A stretch of DNA of 64,000 nucleotides from contig CM036771.1 of NCBI GenBank assembly GCA_020796225.1, forward strand, positions 25,712,176 to 25,776,175. Reading direction: 5' to 3'. The DNA is from Arion vulgaris. Its lineage: Eukaryota > Mollusca > Gastropoda > Stylommatophora > Arionidae. Every line of letters starts with the position of its first letter. Within the stretch, counting starts at the first letter, position 1. This document shows positions 47,401 through 61,700 of the stretch, in pieces. The notes beneath the pieces were generated by a model, which saw only the letters and a list, made by a program, of their open reading frames with translations, was not told the DNA's origin and ran no database searches. The position numbers and the translations under genes are program-made.

Positions 47401-50400
47401 ACAACAAGGACGTATCATCTGTGTTTGCATATCCATCTAGCGATCTGTCTATTCTCAACAACAAGGACGTATCATCTGTGTTTGCATATCCATCTAGCGA
47501 TCTGTCTATTCTCAACAACAAGGACGTATCATCTGTGTTTGCATATCCATCTAGCGATCTGTCTATTCTCAACAACAAGGACGTATCATCTGTGTTTGCA
47601 TATCCATCTAGCGATCTGTCTATTCTCAACAACAAGGACGTATCATCTGTGTTTGCATATCCATCTAGCGATCTGTCTATTCTCAACAACAAGGACGTAT
47701 CATCTGTGTTTGCATATCCATCTAGCGATCTGTCTATTCTCAACAACAAGGACGTATCATCTGTGTTTGCATATCCATCTAGCGATCTGTCTATTCTCAA
47801 CAACAAGGACGTATCATCTGTGTTTGCATATCCATCTAGCGATCTGTCTATTCTCAACAACAAGGACGTATCATCTGTGTTTGCATATCCATCTAGCGAT
47901 CTGTCTATTCTCAACAACAAGGACGTATCATCTGTGTTTGCATATCCATCTAGCGATCTGTCTATTCTCAACAACAAGGACGTATCATCTGTGTTTGCAT
48001 ATCCATCTAGCGATCTGTCTATTCTCAACAACAAGGACGTATCATCTGTGTTTGCATATCCATCTAGCGATCTGTCTATTCTCAACAACAAGGACGTATC
48101 ATCTGTGTTTGCATATCCATCTAGCGATCTGTCTATTCTCAACAACAAGGACGTATCATCTGTGTTTGCATATCCATCTAGCGATCTGTCTATTCTCAAC
48201 AACAAGGACGTATCATCTGTGTTTGCATATCCATCTAGCGATCTGTCTATTCTCAACAACAAGGACGTATCATCTGTGTTTGCATATCCATCTAGCGATC
48301 TGTCTATTCTCAACAACAAGGACGTATCATCTGTGTTTGCATATCCATCTAGCGATCTGTCTATTCTCAACAACAAGGACTGATCATCTGTGTTTGCATA
48401 TCCATCTAGCGATCTGTCTATTCTCAACAACAAGGACGTATCATCTGTGTTTGCATATCCATCTAGCGATCTGTCTATTCTCAACAACAAGGACGTATCA
48501 TCTGTGTTTGCATATCCATCTAGCGATCTGTCTATTCTCAACAACAAGGACGTATCATCTGTGTTTGCATATCCATCTAGCGATCTGTCTATTCTCAACA
48601 ACAAGGACGTATCATCTGTTTTTGCATATTCATCTAGCGATCTGTCTATTCTCAACAACAAGGACGTATCATCTGTGTTTGCATATCCATCTAGCGATCT
48701 GTCTATTCTCAACAACAAGGACGTATCATCTGTGTTTGCATATCCATCTAGCGATCTGTCTATTCTCAACAACAAGGACGTATCATCTGTGTTTGCATAT
48801 CCATCTAGCGATCTGTCTATTCTCAACAACAAGGACGTATCATCTGTGTTTGCATATCCATCTAGCGATCTGTCTATTCTCAACAACAGGGATGTATCAT
48901 CTGTGTTTGCATATCCATCTAGCGATCTGTCTATTCTCAACAACAAGGACGTATCATCTGTGTTTGCATATCCATCTAGCGATCTGTCTATTCTCAACAA
49001 CAAGGACGTATCATCTGTGTTTGCATATCCATCTAGCGATCTGTCTATTCTCAACAACAAGGATGTATCATCTGTGTTTGCATATCCATCTAGCGATCTG
49101 TCTATTCTCAACAACAAGGACGTATCATCTGTGTTTGCATATCCATCTAGCGATCTGTCTATTCTCAACAACAAGGACGTATCATCTGTGTTTGCATATC
49201 CATCTAGCGATCTGTCTATTCTCAACAACAAGGACGTATCATCTGTGTTTGCATATCCATCTAGCGATCTGTCTATTCTCAACAACAAGGACGTATCATC
49301 TGTGTTTGCATATCCATCTAGCGATCTGTCTATTCTCAACAACAAGGACGTATCATCTGTGTTTGCATATCCATCTAGCGATCTGTCTATTCTCAACAAC
49401 AAGGACGTATCATCTGTGTTTGCATATCCATCTAGCGATCTGTCTATTCTCAACAACAAGGACGTATCATCTGTGTTTGCATATCCATCTAGCGATCTGT
49501 CTATTCTCAACAACAAGGACGTATCATCTGTGTTTGCATATCCATCTAGCGATCTGTCTATTCTCAACAACAAGGACGTATCATCTGTGTTTGCATATCC
49601 ATCTAGCGATCTGTCTATTCTCAACAACAAGGACGTATCATCTGTGTTTGGATATCCATCTAGCGATCTGTCTATTCTCAACAACAAGGACGTATCATCT
49701 GTGTTTGCATATCCATCTAGCGATCTGTCTATTCTCAACAACAAGGACGTATCATCTGTGTTTGCATATCCATCTAGCGATCTGTCTATTCTCAACAACA
49801 AGGACGTATCATCTGTGTTTGCATATCCATCTAGCGATCTGTCTATTCTCAACAACAAGGACGTATCATCTGTGTTTGCATATCCATCTAGCGATCTGTC
49901 TATTCTCAACAACAAGGACGTATCATCTGTGTTTGCATATCCATCTAGCGATCTGTCTATTCTCAACAACAAGGACGTATCATCTGTGTTTGCATATCCA
50001 TCTAGCAATCTGTCTATTCTCAACAACAAGGACGTATCATCTGTGTTTGCATATCCATCTAGCGATCTGTCTATTCTCAACAACAAGGACGTATCATCTG
50101 TGTTTGCATATCCATCTAGCGATCTGTCTATTCTCAACAACAAGGACGTATCATCTGTGTTTGCATATCCATCTAGCGATCTGTCTATTCTCAACAACAA
50201 GGACGTATCATCTGTGTTTGCATATCCATCTAGCGATCTGTCTATTCTCAACAACAAGGACGTATCATCTGTGTTTGCATATCCATCTAGCGATCTGTCT
50301 ATTCTCAACAACAAGGACGTATCATCTGTGTTTGCATATCCATCTTGCGATCTGTCTATTCTCAACAACAAGGACGTATCATCTGTGTTTGCATATCCAT

Positions 50401-53400
50401 CTAGCGATCTGTCTATTCTCAACAACAAGGACGTATCATCTGTGTTTGCATATCCATCTAGCGATCTGTCTATTCTCAACAACAAGGACGTATCATCTGT
50501 GTTTGCATATCCATCTAGCGATCTGTCTATTCTCAACAACAAGGACGTATCATCTGTGTTTGCATATCCATCTAGCGATCTGTCTATTCTCAACAACAAG
50601 GACGTATCATCTGTGTTTGCATATCCATCTAGCGATCTGTCTATTCTCAACAACAAGGACGTATCATCTGTGTTTGCATATCCATCTAGCGATCTGTCTA
50701 TTCTCAACAACAAGGACGTATCATCTGTGTTTGCATATCCATCTAGCGATCTGTCTATTCTCAACAACAAGGACGTATCATCTGTGTTTGCATATCCATC
50801 TAGCGATCTGTCTATTCTCAACAACAAGGACGTATCATCTGTGTTTGCATATCCATCTAGCGATCTGTCTATTCTCAACAACAAGGACGTATCATCTGTG
50901 TTTGCATATCCATCTAGCGATCTGTCTATTCTCAACAACAAGGACGTATCATCTGTGTTTGCATATCCATCTAGCGATCTGTCTATTCTCAACAACAAGG
51001 ACGTATCATCTGTGTTTGCATATCCATCTAGCGATCTGTCTATTCTCAACAACAAGGACGTATCATCTGTGTTTGCATATCCATCTAGCGATCTGTCTAT
51101 TCTCAACAACAAGGACGTATCATCTGTGTTTGCATATCCATCTAGCGATCTGTCTATTCTCAACAACAAGGACGTATCATCTGTGTTTGCATATCCATCT
51201 AGCGATCTGTCTATTCTCAACAACAAGGACGTATCATCTGTGTTTGCATATCCATCTAGCGATCTGTCTATTCTCAACAACAAGGACGTATCATCTGTGT
51301 TTGCATATCCATCTAGCGATCTGTCTATTCTCAACAACAAGGACGTATCATCTGTGTTTGCATATCCATCTAGCGATCTGTCTATTCTCAACAACAAGGA
51401 CGTATCATCTGTGTTTGCATATCCATCTAGCGATCTGTCTATTCTCAACAACAAGGACGTATCATCTGTGTTTGCATATCCATCTAGCGATCTGTCTATT
51501 CTCAACAACAAGGACGTATCATCTGTGTTTGCATATCCATCTAGCGATCTGTCTATTCTCAACAACAAGGACGTATCATCTGTGTTTGCATATCCATCTA
51601 GCGATCTGTCTATTCTCAACAACAAGGACGTATCATCTGTGTTTGCATATCCATCTAGCGATCTGTCTATTCTCAACAACAAGGACGTATCATCTGTGTT
51701 TGCATATCCATCTAGCGATCTGTCTATTCTCAACAACAAGGACGTATCATCTGTGTTTGCATATCCATCTAGCGATCTGTCTATTCTCAACAACAAGGAC
51801 GTATCATCTGTGTTTGCATATCCATCTAGCGATCTGTCTATTCTCAACAACAAGGACGTATCATCTGTGTTTGCATATCCATCTAGCGATCTGTCTATTC
51901 TCAACAACAAGGACGTATCATCTGTGTTTGCATATCCATCTAGCGATCTGTCTATTCTCAACAACAGGGATGTATCATCTGTGTTTGCATATCCATCTAG
52001 CGATCTGTCTATTCTCAACAACAAGGACGTATCATCTGTGTTTGCATATCCATCTAGCGATCTGTCTATTCTCAACAACAAGGACGTATCATCTGTGTTT
52101 GCATATCCATCTAGCGATCTGTCTATTCTCAACAACAAGGATGTATCATCTGTGTTTGCATATCCATCTAGCGATCTGTCTATTCTCAACAACAAGGACG
52201 TATCATCTGTGTTTGCATATCCATCTAGCGATCTGTCTATTCTCAACAACAAGGACGTATCATCTGTGTTTGCATATCCATCTAGCGATCTGTCTATTCT
52301 CAACAACAAGGACGTATCATCTGTGTTTGCATATCCATCTAGCGATCTGTCTATTCTCAACAACAAGGACGTATCATCTGTGTTTGCATATCCATCTAGC
52401 GATCTGTCTATTCTCAACAACAAGGACGTATCATCTGTGTTTGCATATCCATCTAGCGATCTGTCTATTCTCAACAACAAGGACGTATCATCTGTGTTTG
52501 CATATCCATCTAGCGATCTGTCTATTCTCAACAACAAGGACGTATCATCTGTGTTTGCATATCCATCTAGCGATCTGTCTATTCTCAACAACAAGGACGT
52601 ATCATCTGTGTTTGCATATCCATCTAGCGATCTGTCTATTCTCAACAACAAGATATATGTGTATGTGTATTTATTTGTTTAATGTGTCGTCTTCCTCGTC
52701 AACATAAGGCCGACTGGCTAACACGATAGAGCCACAATTTCTGTTGGAGGCTGTTTATATAAGTTTTTGATAGAACATTGTAAGGTTTTCTGCAAGTTTA
52801 CCCAGTTCTACGAGTTCATGATTATTTATTGATGTTACAAATAGTAATATTCCTTAGCGTTAAACTTAATTTATAACATAATACGTGTATAACCTTGATT
52901 TAGCGTGTTGTGTTGTTTTAAAATAAATTTGTTTTTATCTAACAATACTAAAATGTGAGGGTCCCTCGACGGTTGGGGTCTTATTTCCTAGAATTTTTAC
53001 CTGAGCTCTCCGGCCTTATGTTGTCGGAGGCGACGAATATATCTACCGAATTTGCATGCATTCTTCTATGTAGTTGCTTGATGAATATTATGTTTCTAAT
53101 TAAACAATTTGTTTTGTTCAACGTTTTCATGTCAACATCTTTATACACTGATGTGTCCGTTTTCTAATGTTAGTTTTGTATAACGGCATAGTGTCATCTC
53201 ATTACGATAGATCCAAGGTGGTATTATGGTGGCTTCTCTATTCCAAATTCTGATTGGCTCCACTGGCTTGCTGGGAGTTTTACTGCAGTATATCGGACCA
53301 ATCACGGTAGTTCCTACTGTAAGTCTTGTCGGCTTATCATTGGTTGGCGTGGCGATGCAGTTTTGTGCGGCGCACTGGGGAATGAGTGCATTGTGAGTAT

Positions 53401-56400
53401 AGTATATGTGTGTCTTTATCCCAGGAACCATGTGGTACATGTCTATATGTCTATATAAATAAATTTATATATTATATGAAAGCATGATACTATATTACTC
53501 GAGTTATGAGTTATTTAGGAGTGTATTAGTATCAGTGCACGCCGGGTAAGTCCATATGTGCCCCGGTCTCCGCCTGAGCACATCCGTCAGCAGGGCCGTA
53601 CCGTGCTATTGTACTGAGAGGCGGCAGCATCAGGCCACATGGTAAGGGGGCGGCATTAGCAGCCAAATCAAAATACAATTTGAACAATTAAATAATTAAG
53701 AATCTTTACCCAACGCTTTTCTGTACTGGTCTATGATATTCCGATATTGGTGTATACGATTTAGTATTCGTACATTTTGTGCAGTTAAAAAAATTATAAT
53801 CAAAGATTATTTTAAAGAAGAAACATTTAAGGGCGGCATTTCGAAGACTTGCAACATACTGAGAAAATATACCGCACGGCCCTGTCTGTCAGATTATAGC
53901 GGCTAACAAACCATGTACGCGTTGATTCCACACTATTTTCTTTTATGATTTGTTGTACTACTGGCTACGCCACGACGAGCACATATCTAGTGCATGTTGT
54001 CACTACGCCACGACGAGCACATATCTACTGCATGTTGTCACTACTGGCTACGCCACGACGAGCACATATCTACTGCATGTTGTCACTACTGGCTACGCCA
54101 CGACGAGCACATATCTACTGCATGTTGTCACTACTGGCTACGCCATGACGAGCACATATCTACTGCATGTTGTCACTACTGGCTACGCCACGACGAGCAC
54201 ATATCTACTGCATGTTGTCACTACTGGCTACGCCACGACGAGCACATATCTAGTGCATGTTGTCACTACTGGCTACGCCACGACGAGCACATATCTACTG
54301 CATGTTGTCACTACTGGCTACGCCACGACGAGCACATATCTACTGCATGTTGTCACTACTGGCTACGCCATGACGAGCACATATCTACTGCATGTTGTCA
54401 CTACTGGCTACGCCACGACGAGCACATATCTACTGCATGTTGTCACTACTGGCTACGCCACGACGAGCACATATCTAGTGCATGTTGTCACTACTGGCTA
54501 CGCCACGACGAGCACATATCTACTGCATGTTGTCACTACTGGCTACGCCACGACGAGCACATATCTACTGCATGTTGTCACTACTGGCTACGCCACGACG
54601 AGCACATATCTACTGCATGTTGTCACTACTGGCTACGCCACGACGAGCACATATCTACTGCATGTTGTCACTACTGGCTACGCCACGACGAGCACATATC
54701 TACTGCATGTTGTCTATACTGGCTACGCCACGACGAGCACATATCTAGTGCATGTTGTCACTACTGGCTACGCCACGACGAGCACATATCTACTGCATGT
54801 TGTCACTACTGGCTACGCCACGACGAGCACATATCTACTGCATGTTGTCACTACTGGCTACGCCACGACGAGCACATATCTAGTGCATGTTGTCACTACT
54901 GGCTACGCCACGACGAGCACATATCTGCTGCATGTTGTCACTACTGGCTACGCCACGACGAGCACATATCTAGTGCATGTTGTCACTACTGGCTACGCCA
55001 CGACGAGCACATATCTACTGCATGTTGTCACTACTGGCTACGCCACGACGAGCACATATCTAGTGCATGTTGTCACTACTGGCTACGCCAGAACGAGCAC
55101 ATATCTAGTGCATGTTGTCACTACTCCACGACGAGCACATATCTACTGCATGTTGTCACTACGCCACGACGAGCACATATCTACTGCATGTTGTCACTAC
55201 GCCACGACGAGCACATATCTACTGCATGTTGTCACTACGCCACGACGAGCACATATCTACTGCATGTTGTCACTACGCCACGACGAGCACATATCTACTG
55301 CATGTTGTCACTACTGACTAGCACATATCTACTGCATGTTGTCACTACTGGCTACGCCAGAACGAGCACATATCTACTGCATGTTGTCACTACTGGCTAC
55401 GCCACGACGAGCACATATCTACTGCATGTTGTCACTACTGGCTACGCCACGACGAGCACATATCTACTGCATGTTGTCACTACTGGCTACGCCACGACGA
55501 GCACATATCTACTGTATGTTGTCACTACTGGCTACGCCAGAACGAGCACATATCTACTGCATGTTGTCACTACTGGCTACGCCACGACGAGCACATATCT
55601 ACTGCATGTTGTCACTACTGGCTACGCCACGACGAGCACATATCTACTGTATGTTGTCACTACTGGCTACGCCACGACGAGCACATATCTACTGTATGTT
55701 GTCACTACTGGCTACGCCACGACGAGCACATATCTACTGCATGTTGTCACTACGCCACGACGAGCACATATCTACTGTATGTTGTCACTACTGGCTACGC
55801 CACGACGAGCACATATCTACCGTATGTTGTCACTATTGGCTACGCCACGACGAGCACATATCTACTGTATGCTGTCACTACTGGCTACGCCACGACGAGC
55901 ATATATCTACTGCATGTTGTCACTACGCCACGACGAGCACATATCTAGTGCATGTTGTCACTACGCCACGACGAGCACATATCTACTGTATGTTGTCACT
56001 ACGCCACGACGAGCACATATCTAGTGCATGTTGTCACTACTGGCTACGCCACGACGAGCACATATCTACTGCATGTTGTCACTACGCCACGACGAGCACA
56101 TATCTACTGCATGTTATCACTACTGGCTACGCCACGACGAGCACATATCTAGTGCATGTTGTCACTACTCCACGACGAGCACATATCTACTGCATGTTGT
56201 CACTACTGGCTACGCCACGACGAGCACATATCTACTGCATGTTGTCACTACGCCATGACGAGCACATATCTACTGCATGTTGTCACTACTCCACGACGAG
56301 CACATATCTAGTGCATGTTGTCACTACTCCACGACGAGCACATATCTAGTGCATGTTGTCACTACTGGCTACGCCACGACGAGCACATATCTAGTGCATG

Positions 56401-58689
56401 TTGTCACTACTCCACGACGAGCACATATCTACTGCATGTTGTCACTACGCTACGACGAGCACATATCTACTGCATGTTGTCACTACTCCACGACGAGCAC
56501 ATATCTACTACGCCACGACGAGCACATATCTACTGTATGTTGTCACTACGCCACGACGAGCACATATCTACTACACCACGACGAGCACATATCTACTACG
56601 CCACGACGAGCACATATCTACTGCATGTTGTCACTACGCCACGACGAGCACATATCTAGTGCATGTTGTCACTACGCCACGACGAGCACATATCTACTGC
56701 ATGTTGTCACTACGCCACGACGAGCACATATCTAGTGCATGTTGTCACTACTGGCTACGCCACGACGAGCACATATCTACTGCATGTTGTCACTACTGGC
56801 TACGCCACGACGAGCACATATCTAGTGCATGTTGTCACTACTGGCTACGCCACGACGAGCACATATCTACTGCATGTTGTCACTACTGGCTACGCCACAA
56901 CGAGCACATATCTACTGCATGTTGTCACTACTCCACGACGAGCACATATCTACTGCATGTTGTCACTACGCCACGACGAGCACATATCTACTGCATGTTG
57001 TCACTACGCCACGACGAGCACATATCTAGTGCATGTTGTCACTACTCCACGACGAGCACATATCTAGTGCATGTTGTCACTACTGGCTACTCCACGACGA
57101 GCACATATCTACTGCATGTTGTCACTACGCCACGACGAGCACATATCTACTGCATGTTGTCACTACGCCACGACGAGCACATATCTACTGCATGTTGTCA
57201 CTACTCCACGACGAGCACATATCTACTACGCCACGACGAGCACATATCTACTGTATGTTGTCACTACGCCACGACGAGCACATATCTACTGCATCCTTAT
57301 TATTTGAAATGAGAATGAAAGCCCTAGCATATCCTTGACAGTACGTCGCCATCAAACGCAGTAAACGAGTCGTCGATTTTCTAAGCACCACTTATACGTT
57401 CATTAGTTTGCCATTGTTTTCTTGTACACCGGGTAATTTCAAACTCCTCAAATCTATGGATAAATTCAGCATCAATTATAGTGTCCACATCCAACAGTAG
57501 GTCGCCAAGAGACCGAAGAACATCCCTTTATCCTCCTAAACTGCCCGACAATCGATGCAGTCCACTATCTCATTACCGACACCACCCGTACGCCCAGGAC
57601 AATAGATCCACGTGAGCCTCTGAAGGTTGGTGACTACAATAAACTACATCCACTCATACCGCAACCTGTCATTCTGGTTCTCCCGAAGCATCGACTGAGA
57701 GTCAGATACAACAACAGCTCCAGTAAACAGAGTTATGCAATAACCTTACCATGCAGGCTAGACAGGAAACCTCTGCCTGATTTCTCACCACGATGCATAA
57801 ACCTGTCCGTATAAACAACAAAATGGGATATATGAATACGACGTACGAAAATCTACAAATCTGAGGTGGTCAGACCGGATCAGATCTAGAAAAAATCGTG
57901 AGGGAGACTGCGGTAATACTTGGTAAATGGGCGATTGAACAAACACAGATATATACAGTAGTCTAGTATCAATTTCTGTACATCCTTAGTTCGAATTATG
58001 TTTTAGTTTATTAAGTATTCTGTGTCTATTTGTTATCTTGATAAAGGCATATGGTCGAAACGTCGAGTGCTGTTTATTGTCATATTTAATCCTGAACTTT
58101 TCATAACGTATGCAATACTGTATATACCTGTCTTTGTTCAACCGACAAATATATGACTAAATTACATAAATTCAGGTAAACAAAGATTACATGAACAGAT
58201 TGATATCGTCATCCAGTTCAAAACTCAAACATTGGTATACAATAATTCAGATCTCGTATGTGTATTATAAAACGAGGTTTATCACTTACTTCAGTACTGT
58301 GGACTCTTATTCCTCTTCTCTCTGTACCTGAGAAATGTCAACGTACCATTCCCATCATACTCAAGACAAGATGGCTGTCATATGATTCGTTACCCGATAT
58401 TCAAACTAATGCCGGTAAGATAGACATAGAACTCAGCTCAATCCTCGTTAGAATCTTGTCTAGAATGTCATTTTACTAAATCAATGCACTAAAAAAATGC
58501 GTTCAGTCTGTTTCAGCCAGTTGAAGACGTCAGAGCAGTTACAAAGTAGCTCCGTCGACGATTAGATAGAAATATGATGTACAGTGACACAAGACACAAG
58601 AAATCTTCCCAATTGCTGCAGTTCCTATCTATTGAATTATAATGGCAACAGATCAATAATAATACTAGAGAATACTTGATCTAACAAAT

Positions 58690-58724
<35 letters not shown>

Positions 58725-61700
58725 TTGATTTATAGGACCAACCTCATTACACTTTGGTGAGTAACCATATGGGATCCGATCACTTTCTTACACAGGAAGA
58801 TCTCAGTGGCAGTGCATGAACTCTGTTCTGATCACTTTCTTACACAGGAAGATCTCATTGGCAAGTGCATGAACTCTGTTCCGATCACTTTCTTACACAG
58901 GAAGATCTCAGTGGCAGTGCATGAATTTTGTTCCGATCACTTTCTTACACAGGAAGATCTCATTGGCAAGGCATGAACTCTGTAACATCGACGAGGGTCC
59001 CGCACATTTTGTATAAATTTAACAAATTCTAGACCTTTGTCAACGGATGTATTTAATAGGGTCTCAGACTGAGATGGTATAACAGAGTTGCAAACACAGA
59101 CCTGTGAAAAAGAACAGAACAGGAACCCATTATGTCCCAGGTTAAGAGGAGAAAATGACGATGGATCGTGCATACCCTACGGAAGACACAGTCGAGTGTC
59201 ACTTGACAAGCACTTGAGTGGAACCCGCAAGGAAAACGAAAAAGAGGATGGCCTAAACAGACCTCGAGACGACGTCTTCTTGAGGAACTGAAGAGTGCTC
59301 GACTGTCCTGGGAGATCATTAAAAAAACAGCCAGAGACCGATAAGAGTGTCGAACAACTGTTGAGACCATATACTCCACCAGGAGTGGAGCGGAATAAGT
59401 AAGAGTAGAGAAACCGTTTACAAAACATCTACTAGAGAAACAGTTCATCAAACACATAATAATAATAGCCGTCCCATCGCAGCGATGATGACAACTGATG
59501 TGTGTGGAGGTGACTGTAAAGTCAAATCCTCAAACACAAACCCTACCACAGGTGGGACATACATGATCAAGGTTAGACATGTGGGTGTTGTGTGTTTTGC
59601 CTTTTTCCGCAGCTCACTTTCTGTGCACATGAACAGTACGACGATTCTCATATATGCAAGAACCTCCTGTGTTGTTACAGCATCACATTTGATGATTTTG
59701 CGCAAGGGATTTCCAGCACGTGGTGTCTATATCGAAGCATTTTAGAGACACTTTACAAGTGTCTTTAAATCGTTTTTTACTGTCCACCAACTGATCGTTT
59801 GCCTCCTTCAAGCATCAACTGTTTTGTGATACATTTATCAGGCATCCGAGCAACATGACCGGCCCATCTCACTTGGGCCTTCTGCAACATGATGTTAGCG
59901 CTTGGGATCTTGAGTCTTATGGGGACTTCGGTATCTGGAATTTTGTCCTGTCAGTTTTTGTCTTGTCAGATCAAACAAATACTAGAGAAACAGTAGCTCC
60001 TTCTTTATGTCAGCGTATCTACACTTTTACTTTTGTCAGTAAAAGCGTGGCGATGCTTCCCGACGGAAACATCCTGCGTTCTCTCTCTCTCGTGATCACA
60101 GCCCAGACCGATGTACTAGATTTCACCATAAATTCTATTCATGTAGAAATTTGATTCATGCACCCTTAGCATTGGTGCGTTTTACGTCACATCTTCAGCG
60201 CCATTTGGGGCTCTGGTGCTTATCTTTCAGCGATGTGTCCGGTTTCAGCCAGCGTTTACTCGGTTCGCTCTCCGTTCTGTAGCTATCTAGTGTTTTTTAC
60301 GGTGTGGTGTAGCTAGTCCCACGTCCATCTTCCTTAGTCGCCTCTTACGACATGCATCGCAGGTAACAATAGTTACACCCCAATTTGGGCCCCGGTAACC
60401 ACTCGGGCAATCCCGTGTTCAAACCCTCTGTAAGGTCAAAAGTTATTTCTCTTTGGGAGAAAATAAAACCGTTTACCTGTACACGCGTCGTGACAGCTTT
60501 GAACAAGCGGCATTAATTCCTCTGCAATAAACAATTTCTCCGTTCACTCTTAAAAACTAGGGAAAAAACGTTGTATTGAGAGTTGAATGACAGGAGGTAT
60601 TTTTAAATCTGTAATCGCTTCTAATCTTTAACTGTTGTCACTAGATCATTCTCACTATTGCACTTTATCTAATACTAGCTGTACCCTGCGCGCGTTGCTA
60701 CGCCTACAACAGAAATTGAATTTAAAGGAAACTCGCTACACAATGAGAAAATGCAGTTAACGTTTTTAGGCGATGGTAACAATGCTCGTGCACGTGCATT
60801 TTCTGTTGGGAAGTACACGCGATGTCCATTTTCAAGGTGCACTGCCAAATGAACAACTGTTGGATGTCGTTCATGGATTGGAAATTATAAAATGCGCCAT
60901 ACTGCTTCATTGCTACTAATGTAGCGTCCCAGTTGATATTGCTTGATTTCATCATTAGATGCAGTTGCATTTCCCATTCCACTCCACTATAGTGGTCAAT
61001 GGTATGTATTGAGTTCCAAAATAATAAATGGCCCTGTAGCAAACCCCGTTTCTGTCATTCTGTTGAAGACATTCAACATCTCACAGGACCAAAGAGCTCT
61101 CCCTTCGTTATAAGTTGCATGAATTTAATCAACTTTTGACGAAACACACTGCAATTAGATCATGTCTATCCAAATGTGACTGTCCGGGTAGTAATTCATC
61201 TTGTATTTCTTTCCATTTTGGGTTACATGTAAACGTTATGAAGAGATCAGGTTCTCAATAGTTTCGAACATTTGTAATCAAATATTGGGTAATATTCATG
61301 CATATAACGTGGACCTCCGGTAAATGTTGATGGCAAAATAACCATCTTGCCATAGTTGTTTGCTTGGCCATCTATAGCAATAGCTTCCTTCAAATGAACG
61401 TATTCTTCTTATCGTAGTTTTGTTTGGTTTAATAGAATAATAGAGGAATCGTTTGCAGTCAATTTTTGCAAACATAGCCATAGCTAACAAACATTGATGG
61501 AATAGTTGGCGACAAATTAAAATATGATTTGGAGTATCACTTATCATGATTCGAAATGAGTAAAAATCCTTTGAAGAAACTAACCTGGATTGTGTATTTT
61601 AACTTCAGCTTGTTTGCAAAATTTACTTGAAACGATTATTGTATGCTATGAAAGAGATCGAGGTTTCCATAGTTTCAAAACATACGTCATCGAATCTTGT

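Noticed and set aside
44646..52707. Giant proteins of 1245, 1430, 2607 and 2622 residues
   Set aside because: They are readings of the 57-bp satellite in several frames on both strands. The period is divisible by three and the array sits in an intron.
53962..57295. CRISPR array
   Set aside because: The units are contiguous tandem repeats without unique spacers and there are no cas genes; the DNA is eukaryotic.
53945..57338. Several + strand proteins of up to 676 residues rich in Thr, Tyr, His and Cys
   Set aside because: These are frames of the 45/38/25-bp satellite, switching as unit length changes.
58258..58479. Stand-alone 73-residue protein
   Set aside because: That frame runs across exon 7 of the SLC23-like gene in the wrong register. 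The family match lies in the other frame.
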